Source of the DNA: an uncultured Mucilaginibacter sp.
GTDB taxonomy: Bacteria > Bacteroidota > Bacteroidia > Sphingobacteriales > Sphingobacteriaceae
Length of the DNA stretch: 14,514 nt
Assembly: GCF_946481715.1 (NCBI RefSeq)
Contig: NZ_CAMLOV010000143.1
Coordinates: 1-14,514, forward strand
Direction: 5' to 3'
Part shown: positions 6,540 to 12,672 of the stretch, one piece after another
Numbering within the stretch: the stretch's first letter is position 1
How the letters are laid out: each line of letters opens with the position of its first letter
Notes under the pieces: model-generated
Database searches by the model: none
What the model was told of the DNA's origin: nothing
What the model saw: only the letters and a program-made list of their open reading frames with translations
Translations under genes and position numbers: made by a program

Positions 6540-7211
6540 ATGAAGATATTATTGGTAGAAGATGAAGCTAAGTTGGTATCTATCATTCAGCGCGACCTAA
6601 CGGCCGAGGGGCACCAACTAAGCGTTGCCCTGGATGGCACTACGGGCTTGCAAATGGCACTGAACGGTAATTTCGAACTGGTAATACTGGATATTATGCT
6701 GCCGGGGATGAATGGTGTAGAGCTATGCCGGCAATTACGGGCCGCCAACACGCCAAGCGCTATATTGATGCTTACCGCCCTCGGTACTACCGAAAACGTG
6801 GTTGCTGGGCTTGATAGCGGTGCCGACGACTATATGGTAAAGCCCTTTAGCCTTGCCGAACTAAACGCCCGCATCCGTACCCTTGCCCGGCGCAACGGCA
6901 GCAACGCCCCTGCCCCTAACTTGCTACAGGTGGCCGACCTGGTTATCAACACCAACGAAAGATCGGTAACACGGGGCGGGAAGACCATTGAATTAACCGC
7001 TACCGAATACCGCTTGCTGGAGTTTTTGGTAAGAAACCGCAACCACATGCTATCGCGCATTGAGATATTGGAAAACGTTTGGAACATCGATTTTAATATG
7101 GGCACCAATGTGGTGGATGTATACATTAACTACCTCCGCAAAAAAATAGACAAGGATTTTGAGCCAAAACTGATCAATACGGTGGTTGGCATGGGCTATA
7201 TTTTAAAATAA
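6540..7211 (+). CDS. OmpR/PhoB-family response regulator
   Basis: A 223-residue DNA-binding response regulator. I start it at ATG 6540 (MKILLVEDEA...), the usual family start, rather than the in-frame TTG at 6531. The receiver domain (about 1-118) has the acidic pocket EDE (7-9), phospho-acceptor Asp51 (LVILDIMLPGMNG), Thr79 (LMLTA) and Lys101 (MVKPF). The C-terminal winged-helix domain (about 125-223) has the family signature ELTATEYRLLEFLVRN, then the recognition-helix region (NVVDVYINYLRKKID) and the end wing VVGMGYILK. It is most like the CusR/ArlR/PhoB class. It is followed after 4 bases by its sensor kinase. Four 11-bp-spaced direct repeats downstream (8729-8768) are plausible binding sites. 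Confidence 0.95.
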   Translation: MKILLVEDEAKLVSIIQRDLTAEGHQLSVALDGTTGLQMALNGNFELVILDIMLPGMNGVELCRQLRAANTPSAILMLTALGTTENVVAGLDSGADDYMVKPFSLAELNARIRTLARRNGSNAPAPNLLQVADLVINTNERSVTRGGKTIELTATEYRLLEFLVRNRNHMLSRIEILENVWNIDFNMGTNVVDVYINYLRKKIDKDFEPKLINTVVGMGYILK

Positions 7212-7215
7212 CCGG

Positions 7216-8580
7216 ATGAGCATACAACGAAAAGTTGCCCTTTTATTTTTAGCCCTTACGGTATCTATTATCCTGCTGCTGAGCGGTGCTATCTTCTATT
7301 TTGTACACCAGTTTACTTTCGAGGATTTTTACAAACGGCTGGAGGCACGGGTGAACATCGCATCGCGGATATACCACCTGAATGATAAAGATAGCGTGGG
7401 GATGGTTAAGGAAATAAGGCAAAGGTACCTGGAAAAACTCCCCGCTGAGAAGACATTTATTTTAATGCCTGCCGATTACCAAAACGGGCGGACCGTAAAA
7501 GGCGTACCACAGGAGCTGGTGAACACCATTTTGGCCGAAGGCAAAACACGGTATAAAACGGCTAATATATTTTACGCCGGCAACATTTTTAAATTTGCCG
7601 GTGGCCAGGTAATGATCATTGTATCGGCTACCGACCCATACGGATTAAACGAGCTGAACAATTTACAACACATCCTCATCATCGGTTTTTTTTTATCGGT
7701 ACTTGCTGCCTACCTTATAGGCAAGCGCTTCTCGTACCTCACATTTCAGCCGGTGCGCAAGATCATTAAACGGGTAAACATCATCACGGCCAGCAACCTG
7801 CACCTGCGGCTGGAACCTTATCATGGCAAGGATGAAATTGCTGAAATGACGCAGACCTTTAATGATATGCTTGACCGGCTGGAAACCGCGTTTGAGACCC
7901 AAAACAATTTCATCAGCAACGCATCGCACGAGTTGCGGACGCCGCTTGCCGTTATAAAAGGCGAGGCAGAATTAGCTTTAAAAGAATTAGAAGAGCCGGG
8001 TGCCAATCCGCAAAAAACCCTGCAAGAAATATTGGCAGGCGCCCAAAGCCTGCAGGATATATTAACCAGCCTGCTGGGGCTGGCGCAAACCGGTTTCGAC
8101 GGTAAAAAGCAAAACTGGGAACAGATACGTGCCGATGAACTGGTTTGGCTGATAAAAGAAGCCGTTGACCTTATCATTCCGGAAAACAAGCTATACATAG
8201 ACCTTACGGAACTTCCCGAACAGGACGACCGCCTGGTTGTTATAGGCAACATTAACCTGTTAAAGCTGGCGCTTAGCAACATTGCTTTAAATGCCTGCAA
8301 ATACTCTGATAATAAGCCTGTAATGTTGAAACTTACGGCAGAGAATAAAAGCGTTGTTTTTAGCATAAAAGATGAAGGGATAGGGATCCCTGCCAGCGAT
8401 GTACAGCACATTTTCGAACCTTTCTTCCGTGCATCCAACACCGGCAAGTTTGAAGGGCACGGCATTGGGCTGCCGCTGGCCCTAAACATTGTGCGCCTGC
8501 ACAAAGGCAGTATAGGCATTGCATCAAAAGTTGATGAGGGGACAACAATTAGGGTGATGTTGCCGGTGCATTTGGGGTAG
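7216..8580 (+). CDS. Two-component sensor histidine kinase
   Basis: A 454-residue membrane histidine kinase that phosphorylates the regulator encoded just upstream. A membrane segment (about 7-30) is followed by an extracytoplasmic sensor domain of about 120 residues (31-150, no recognised ligand motif) and a second membrane segment (about 152-174). Then come a HAMP linker (about 175-228, with the conserved P of TFQPVRKI), the HisKA dimerisation domain with phospho-accepting His238 (FISNASHELRTPLAVIKGE), and an HATPase domain. The HATPase has an N box (NIALNACKYS, 355-364), G1 box DEGIGIP (386-392), F box EPFFRAS (401-407) and G2 box GHGIGLPLA (414-422). It resembles the CusS/QseC/ArlS class. 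The signal sensed cannot be told from sequence; the likely target genes (Usp-like, bestrophin) hint at an ionic or envelope stress cue. Confidence 0.95.
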   Translation: MSIQRKVALLFLALTVSIILLLSGAIFYFVHQFTFEDFYKRLEARVNIASRIYHLNDKDSVGMVKEIRQRYLEKLPAEKTFILMPADYQNGRTVKGVPQELVNTILAEGKTRYKTANIFYAGNIFKFAGGQVMIIVSATDPYGLNELNNLQHILIIGFFLSVLAAYLIGKRFSYLTFQPVRKIIKRVNIITASNLHLRLEPYHGKDEIAEMTQTFNDMLDRLETAFETQNNFISNASHELRTPLAVIKGEAELALKELEEPGANPQKTLQEILAGAQSLQDILTSLLGLAQTGFDGKKQNWEQIRADELVWLIKEAVDLIIPENKLYIDLTELPEQDDRLVVIGNINLLKLALSNIALNACKYSDNKPVMLKLTAENKSVVFSIKDEGIGIPASDVQHIFEPFFRASNTGKFEGHGIGLPLALNIVRLHKGSIGIASKVDEGTTIRVMLPVHLG

Positions 8581-8604
8581 TGGCCGATGATAGTGATAAA
8601 CCGT

Positions 8605-8707
8605 CGTGCCGATTTATCTCGACATCCCATCAAACAGGTAATCAGCATGCAATTGGCTAAGCATAGTGAAGGCTTTTATGATGAGGTGTTGAAACAACAA
8701 CATGATG
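8605..8707. repeat. ~103-bp composite palindromic repeat, diverged copy
   Basis: This stretch aligns end to end with 11265-11369. Shared landmarks in order are: an outer arm starting CGTGCCGA and ending ATCCCA; CAGGTA; AGCATGCAA; GGCT; CTTTTATGATG; then GGT-TGAAACAA and a terminal GATG. The outer arms are inverted relative to each other, so the whole unit can fold. It sits 24 bases after the sensor kinase. The arms are more decayed here than in the other copy. Confidence 0.7.
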
Positions 8708-8728
8708 TAAATAGCATTTTGTTAAAAC

Positions 8729-8768
8729 TCTAATCAAATTCTAATCTCGCTCTTAGGCCGTTCTAATG
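8729..8768 (+). promoter_or_regulatory. Four direct repeats at 11-bp spacing: probable response-regulator operator
   Basis: TCTAATC (8729), TCTAATC (8740), TCTTAGG (8751) and TCTAATG (8762) begin exactly 11 bases apart, so all four face the same side of the helix. This is the spacing of PhoB/OmpR-class tandem sites, in which each winged-helix domain takes one repeat. The array ends 41 bases before the ATG of the Usp-like gene and lies 149 bases after a two-component operon encoding an OmpR/PhoB-class regulator. It probably replaces a normal -33 element. That this regulator binds here is inferred. Confidence 0.65.
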
Positions 8769-8780
8769 CCCGGTGCCGAC

Positions 8781-8797
8781 TATTGTATCAAACAATA
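8781..8797. promoter_or_regulatory. Small inverted repeat in the probable promoter of the Usp-like gene
   Basis: TATTGT (8781-8786) and ACAATA (8792-8797) are inverted around ATCAA. It lies between the 11-bp repeat array and the start codon, where the core promoter or 5' leader should be. No clear TAnnTTTG element is present, as expected for an activator-dependent promoter. Confidence 0.35.
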
Positions 8798-8809
8798 AAT
8801 AAGCACACC

Positions 8810-9310
8810 ATGAAAACAACAAACATTTTAATCCCCACCGATTTTAGCTTAACATCCCTAAAAGCAATCCCAGCCTTGTTGGAGCAGCAACCGGGGCAGC
8901 AGTTTAATATTACACTGGTAAACTTCCTTGGGCTGTCGGATTCCATATCCGAATTGCTGATGTTATCGCGCCGCAGCCGGGAGTACGAACACGTTACACA
9001 GGAATTTTTAGATGAGTGCAGCCGCCTGTCGCGCGGGTACAGCAATCAAATACTGTCTTTGCAAACAGAGTTTTTTTACGGCACTACCGTGGCCGTGTTT
9101 AAAAACTACCTGGAGGCAAGGGAAATTGATCAGATAGCCCGGCTAAAAGATCATAATTACCTAAAGCTGACACCATTGAGCTACGAACCCGGCCCGTTGC
9201 TGGAACGCAGCAAATGCCAGCTTATAAACCTTGCGCCTTACGTTAAACCACAGCCGGTAAAAGTAAAAGCCCTGCACACCATAGAGCAGTTTGAATTACA
9301 ACAGGTTTAA
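8810..9310 (+). CDS. Universal-stress-protein-like protein, nucleotide motif degenerate
   Basis: A 166-residue protein starting MKTTNILIPTDFSLTSLKAI. This is the typical first strand and first helix of the UspA fold. I use ATG 8810 rather than an in-frame TTG at 8783, because the family starts directly with this strand. The middle (about 40-100) is helical, followed by QTEFFYGTTVAVFKNYLEAREID, matching the usual strand/helix before the binding loop. However, the UspA nucleotide motif (G-x2-G-x9-G-S/T) is missing: the corresponding region reads ARLKDHNYLKLTPLSYEPGPLLERSKCQLINLA. It therefore probably does not bind ATP in the usual way. It lies 36 bases upstream of the bestrophin gene on the same strand and behind the 11-bp repeat array, so it may be an accessory or regulatory partner of that channel. 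Confidence 0.75.
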   Translation: MKTTNILIPTDFSLTSLKAIPALLEQQPGQQFNITLVNFLGLSDSISELLMLSRRSREYEHVTQEFLDECSRLSRGYSNQILSLQTEFFYGTTVAVFKNYLEAREIDQIARLKDHNYLKLTPLSYEPGPLLERSKCQLINLAPYVKPQPVKVKALHTIEQFELQQV

Positions 9311-9346
9311 GTAAACTATTTATTAACCACCTAACAGAAAAACATT

Positions 9347-10270
9347 ATGTTACTAAAAGATAATATCCCCGTTACCTACCTGGTAGGTAAAATTAAGGGC
9401 GAGCTATTCCTGGTGGCGGGTTATGCTGTAACTATCGCCGCTTTCCACTTCTTTTTCCCGCAATTCCGTATCTCTATACCCATCGCGGTTCCGGCTATCC
9501 TGGCAACTATCATATCGTTGCTGCTTGCCTTCCGCTCTAACCAGGCATACGACCGCTGGTGGGAAGCACGCGGCATTTGGGGTGCCATTGTAAACGAATC
9601 ACGTTCGCTCACCCGGCAGCTCATTACTTTCCTGGACGGCGGGAACGAGGAGGTTGAGCATTTTAAATCCCGCTTTGTAAAACGGCAAATTGCCTGGTGC
9701 TACAGCCTCAGCCAATCGTTACGCGGGCAAAACAGCTACATCCGCAGCAAGGACTTTTTGGTAGACGAGGAGATAAAATTCTCGCGCCGGTATACCAATA
9801 TGCCCAATAGCTTATTAAAACTGCACGGCCTGGATACTAGGCTTGCTTACAAAAACGGCTGGCTTACCGATTACCAACAGGTAGAGATAGACCGCACGCT
9901 TACCCGCCTTTGCGATGCTATGGGCAAATGCGAGCGTATTAAAAACACTATATTCCCATCAACGTATAGCCTGTACATTCATTTTTGCCTGTACTTGTTT
10001 ATTACGCTGCTGCCGTTTGGGCTGATAGAGTATTTCGGGATATTTGAAGTGCCGCTTATTATTGCGATAGCCGCAGCATTTTTACTGGTAGAAAAAATGG
10101 CCATACACCTGCAGGACCCGTTTGAGAATAAACCTACGGATACGCCGACAACCGCTATATCGCAAACCATAGAGCGCGACCTGAAAGAAATGCTGGATGA
10201 CAGCCATCAGGAAGTGGCCACAGATAAAAAGCCGGTACTTGCCGAAGAAAAGGTGTTTTATATTTTATAA
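9347..10270 (+). CDS. Bestrophin-family membrane channel (YneE-like)
   Basis: A 307-residue protein with the hallmark bestrophin segment IPIAVPAILATIISLLLAFRSNQAYDRWWEARGIWGA (about 44-80, interrupted here by no gaps). The FRSNQAYDRWWEAR core is close to invariant in bacterial members. Membrane segments are at about 19-37, 43-62 and 210-252 (a hydrophobic pair, FCLYLFITLLPFGLI and PLIIAIAAAFLLVE), followed by the conserved IHLQDPFENKPTDTP. Bestrophins form pentameric channels in the inner membrane; eukaryotic ones conduct chloride, while the characterised Klebsiella homologue conducts cations. Its selectivity here cannot be read directly. It probably shares a transcript with the Usp-like gene and ends before a strong bidirectional terminator. 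Confidence 0.95.
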   Translation: MLLKDNIPVTYLVGKIKGELFLVAGYAVTIAAFHFFFPQFRISIPIAVPAILATIISLLLAFRSNQAYDRWWEARGIWGAIVNESRSLTRQLITFLDGGNEEVEHFKSRFVKRQIAWCYSLSQSLRGQNSYIRSKDFLVDEEIKFSRRYTNMPNSLLKLHGLDTRLAYKNGWLTDYQQVEIDRTLTRLCDAMGKCERIKNTIFPSTYSLYIHFCLYLFITLLPFGLIEYFGIFEVPLIIAIAAAFLLVEKMAIHLQDPFENKPTDTPTTAISQTIERDLKEMLDDSHQEVATDKKPVLAEEKVFYIL

Positions 10271-10301
10271 AGCCCTGCTTTATAGCGCATGTTGCAATTA
10301 T

Positions 10302-10338
10302 AAGCAGACCCGCCCTTTTAACCGGGGCGGCTTTGCTT
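10302..10338. terminator. Bidirectional intrinsic terminator between convergent genes
   Basis: Arms AAGCAGA-c-CCGCCC (10302-10315) and GGGCGG-c-TTTGCTT (10325-10338) pair over 13 positions, with one C/C mismatch and one wobble. T-rich sequence (ATTTTATTT) follows on the plus strand. It lies 31 bases after the bestrophin stop and overlaps the stop codon of the convergent decarboxylase gene, so it can serve both. Confidence 0.8.
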
Positions 10339-11116
10339 ATTTTATTTGCGTTTCTGCTTTCAATGCATCGCCTTTTTTAACGGTTTTAAAGTCGAAATTC
10401 ATAAAATTGTTATCCTGCGGAATTTGGATATCCATGCCTTTTAATATCGCTATTTCTACCTTAACCTTGTTAACTTTCACATCCGTTACGTGCCCGCCTT
10501 TGGTTTTATCGGCACTGAGGAAATGGAAGTGGTAATCGGCAATGGTAACACTGCTGAGGTATTGCGGCAGTTTAAAGCCCATGAGTGTGCCACTTACGTT
10601 TTCTGTTGTGAAGAATTTCTGCCTGTCGAGCATGCTGGCCAGCGGCAAAAACGGCTCTTTATCTACCGGCGGGAAGGCGCGGGTTTTTACCATGGCAAAA
10701 TCGCCGGTGATGCGGATGGCATATAAGCCATTGGTTAGGCTGAGGTATTTATCTATCTGGCTAAAGGCATCTTTTTTATCGGCCGGGGTATTGATGTAAA
10801 AAGTGGTATCTGCTTTAAAATTGGTGGATAGCACCAGCGGCACCTTTGCAGTATCGGGCATGATGGTTGTAAGCCCGGTGGAACGGCTTTGGTAGGCTTT
10901 ACCGTTCAGGATCATCAGTTCGCCATCCAGCAGGTCTGGCGCACCCAGCCCAAAATCTCCGTGCGTTTTCATATCTTTCACCGTTAATGTGCCATGGTAA
11001 AGCCCGGCCAAAAAGGCATCGGCTATGCCGTACTGGTAAAAGTAATTAACCTTTTTTTGCTGTGCGCTTAGCTGCAGGGTTAGTAAGGTGAAGAATAATG
11101 CGAATAAGGTTTTCAT
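10337..11116 (-). CDS. budA: Alpha-acetolactate decarboxylase, exported form
   Basis: The enzyme converts alpha-acetolactate to acetoin and CO2, a step in butanediol/acetoin metabolism. The 259-residue protein shows family landmarks in order: GDFGLGAPDLLDGELMIL (53-70, with the Glu66 region), LYAIRITGDF (131-140), VSGTLMGFKLPQYLSSV (174-190), and the metal site YHFHFLSADKTKGGHV (195-210). His196, His198 and His209 correspond to the three Zn-ligand His residues of characterised enzymes. Residues 1-18 (MKTLFALFFTLLTLQLSA) are a clear signal peptide with likely cleavage after LSA, so the mature enzyme should be periplasmic or secreted. Acetolactate is normally made in the cytoplasm, which makes export notable. 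No acetolactate synthase or acetoin reductase gene is in the window. It stands alone, between the terminator and the repeat region. Confidence 0.93.
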   Translation of the reverse strand: MKTLFALFFTLLTLQLSAQQKKVNYFYQYGIADAFLAGLYHGTLTVKDMKTHGDFGLGAPDLLDGELMILNGKAYQSRSTGLTTIMPDTAKVPLVLSTNFKADTTFYINTPADKKDAFSQIDKYLSLTNGLYAIRITGDFAMVKTRAFPPVDKEPFLPLASMLDRQKFFTTENVSGTLMGFKLPQYLSSVTIADYHFHFLSADKTKGGHVTDVKVNKVKVEIAILKGMDIQIPQDNNFMNFDFKTVKKGDALKAETQIK

Positions 11117-11212
11117 AACGAGCGAAAAAATATTGCCGAATATATTTATAAATGGCGGGGTATGAAAACTATAATTGGATGGAGGGCGTTATTGCATAGC
11201 GGCTTCCGCATA

Positions 11213-11233
11213 CCATAGCGATGGGTTTGAGAC
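11213..11233. repeat. Palindromic repeat, copy B (half element, inverted)
   Basis: CCATAGCGATGGGTTTGAGA is, in reverse complement, 18 of 21 identical (hand count) to the right half of copy A at 6430-6450. The other half is not recognisable. Confidence 0.5.
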
Positions 11234-11264
11234 GAAGGGTGTTCGAAACAAAAAAATGGTGCTT

Positions 11265-11369
11265 CATGCCGAACTTGTTTCGGCACCCCACACGGCAGGT
11301 AGCCGGCATGCAAAGCGGCTCATTATAATGGTCACTTTTATGATGGGGTCCTGAAACAAGTTCAGGATG
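11265..11369. repeat. ~105-bp composite palindromic repeat, well-preserved copy
   Basis: Arm 1 (11265-11290) and arm 2 (11344-11369, inverted) match at 22 of 26 positions. Each arm is itself a hairpin: GCCGAA-CTTGT-TTCGGC and CCTGAA-CTTGT-TTCAGG. All four differences between the arms fall in paired stem positions and preserve pairing. A core of about 53 bases lies between them. A diverged full copy occurs at 8605-8707. It resembles REP/BIME-type elements that RAYT (Y1) transposases mobilise elsewhere; no such gene is in the window. Confidence 0.8.
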
Positions 11370-11449
11370 ACGTTTATGCTTTTTCTCCGCCTACCGCAAG
11401 ATGAGTGATAGCGTATCTCGTGATTGGCATGCAGATGCTTCCAGCTTCC

Positions 11450-11498
11450 GTCAGCTGAAAGCTGACATAGTGCACGCCACGGGTTGAAAACTCGCGGC
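11450..11498. repeat. Tandem pair of hairpins with GAA loops
   Basis: GTCAGCT-GAA-AGCTGAC (11450-11466) is a perfect 7-bp stem. Nine bases later, GCCACGGGTT-GAA-AACTCGCGGC (11476-11498) is a stem with 8 of 10 positions complementary. The same 3-base loop in both, with different stems, suggests a REP-like doublet. Confidence 0.65.
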
Positions 11499-11514
11499 AG
11501 CGGCTTAAAAAAAC

Positions 11515-11543
11515 ATAGCTAAGGGTTTTCAACACATCGCTAT
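11515..11543. repeat. Palindromic repeat, copy C
   Basis: Starts ATAGCTAAGG and ends ACACATCGCTAT. It aligns over its whole length with copy A (6421-6450) with one gap. The two halves are imperfect inverted copies of each other. Confidence 0.5.
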
Positions 11544-11588
11544 ACGAGAAGGACATATTAAGATTTAAAACAGCATAAATTATACACC

Positions 11589-11900
11589 ATGCCTCAAATT
11601 ATCACCCGCATATGGCACGGCACTACCAAAGCCGAGCATAGCGACGAATACCTTACTTTCCTGGAAGAAAGTGGCTTAACCGAATATAAAGAAACCGAGG
11701 GCAACCTCTCTGTAGCCGTGTGGCGGAAAGTAGAAGGCGATATCTGCCATTTTTGGACCGTTACCAAATGGCACTCGTACGAGGACATTAAAAAGTTTGC
11801 CGGCGAGGATTACGAAAAGGCAAAATACTACCCCGAGGATGCCAAATACCTGTTAGAATACGAAGAAAAAGTGTTGCACGTAGAAACCTTTGAGTATTAG
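11589..11900 (+). CDS. Small ABM-like (antibiotic biosynthesis monooxygenase fold) protein
   Basis: A 103-residue protein of the dimeric alpha/beta-barrel (ABM) type. It has a first strand with the Trp/His features of the group (QIITRIWHGTTKAEHSDEYLTFLEE), a central strand pair (NLSVAVWRKVEGDICHFWTVTKWHSYEDIKKFAG) and a final strand (EKVLHVETFEY). The length is typical. Members include heme-degrading and quinone-forming oxygenases, but many are uncharacterised and the substrate cannot be predicted here. The start at 11589 begins directly with the first strand. Its last 4 bases overlap the end of the convergent hydrolase gene, so the two transcripts must overlap at their 3' ends. Confidence 0.8.
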   Translation: MPQIITRIWHGTTKAEHSDEYLTFLEESGLTEYKETEGNLSVAVWRKVEGDICHFWTVTKWHSYEDIKKFAGEDYEKAKYYPEDAKYLLEYEEKVLHVETFEY

Positions 11901-12670
11901 CATTTAAAAAACTCAGTCAGAACCATTTTTAATAACTCCGGCTGCTGCACATAAGCATCGTGCTGTGCAAAAGGGACGATGAATACAGATGCGTTTTTAA
12001 CGAGTGTTTCCAATTCGGCTACATCGGCTAAGGTGGTTAGGTGATCTTTATCGCCACGGGCGATGAGTACCGGCTGTTTGATGTTTTTAACAGCCTCATT
12101 GGGATGGCCGGATTCAGTTTCATCCATCCACATGTGCTTAATAGCATTTACCAGTTTCGTAAAATCTGCTTCAGGGTTAAGGTTGTTGTAGCTTTCTACC
12201 GTTTCGGGGAATTTCGCCGCCCAACTTTGGGCGCTTAGCTTTTGGTATATGGGCTTTTGGGGCAGCATGTTTTTATTATGCCAGGTGGAGCCGATGGTAG
12301 CCACCTGTTTAATATTTAAATTTGTGAATGCTGCCAGGCGGTAAGCCACAATTCCACCGTCGCTGAAGCCGAGGATACTGAACTCATCAATTTTTATATG
12401 CGTTAAAACCGCTTCCACATCTTGTTGCAAGTGTTCGTAAGTTAAGGGCTCCTCTCCTATGGTTGATTTGCCTTGTCCGCGGCCATCTATGCCCAGCAAG
12501 GTGAATTGTTTGGCTAATTCGGTATGGATGGGGCTGGTATCGTTCATGGTGCCCAAACCGCCGTGCAAAATCAACAGTACGGGTTTACCGGGCGTTCCTG
12601 CTTTCTCGTAATATATTTTGGCGGTACCAATGTTCAGGTAATCGCCCGACTGATGATTGAAGGTGTTCAT
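11897..12670 (-). CDS. Alpha/beta-fold hydrolase
   Basis: A 257-residue cytosolic alpha/beta hydrolase with no signal peptide. The oxyanion motif HGGLG is at 36-40, followed by the DGRGQGKS loop (62-69) and the nucleophile elbow GFSDGG with Ser103. The acid is Asp207 in IARGDKDH and the catalytic base is His237 in FAQHDAY. The triad is complete and the length is normal for the family. Substrates of this group are esters, lactones or carbon-carbon bonds; nothing in the sequence narrows it down. It starts 2 bases after the stop of the NmrA-like gene, so the two form an operon and could act on the same small molecule. The 3' end overlaps the ABM-like gene by 4 bases. Confidence 0.92.
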   Translation of the reverse strand: MNTFNHQSGDYLNIGTAKIYYEKAGTPGKPVLLILHGGLGTMNDTSPIHTELAKQFTLLGIDGRGQGKSTIGEEPLTYEHLQQDVEAVLTHIKIDEFSILGFSDGGIVAYRLAAFTNLNIKQVATIGSTWHNKNMLPQKPIYQKLSAQSWAAKFPETVESYNNLNPEADFTKLVNAIKHMWMDETESGHPNEAVKNIKQPVLIARGDKDHLTTLADVAELETLVKNASVFIVPFAQHDAYVQQPELLKMVLTEFFKC

Positions 12671-12672
12671 GG

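Larger units (their letters stand above)
11117..11588. repeat. 472-bp gene-free region packed with palindromic repeats
   Basis: There is no convincing gene between the decarboxylase start and the ABM-like gene. The region contains part of a palindromic repeat (11213-11233), a full composite repeat (11265-11369), two adjacent hairpins with GAA loops (11450-11498) and another palindromic repeat (11515-11543). It must also hold the promoters of both flanking divergent genes. A 60-codon minus-strand frame (11556-11374) runs through the hairpins and is not considered a gene. Confidence 0.7.

Noticed and set aside
7821..8648. 275-codon minus-strand frame opposite the sensor kinase
   Set aside because: It is antisense to the HATPase and HisKA coding region, is Ser/Cys-rich and shows no domain. 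It is a shadow frame.
8647..8733. 28-codon plus-strand frame (MQLAKHSEG...) after the sensor kinase
   Set aside because: It lies mostly within the diverged composite repeat; the same repeat elsewhere does not keep the frame.
11374..11556. 60-codon minus-strand frame in the repeat region
   Set aside because: It is built from the two GAA-loop hairpins and the palindromic repeat, with no recognisable protein features.
11117..11588. CRISPR array
   Set aside because: The repeats are palindromic, few and of different families, with no regular repeat-spacer pattern and no cas genes.
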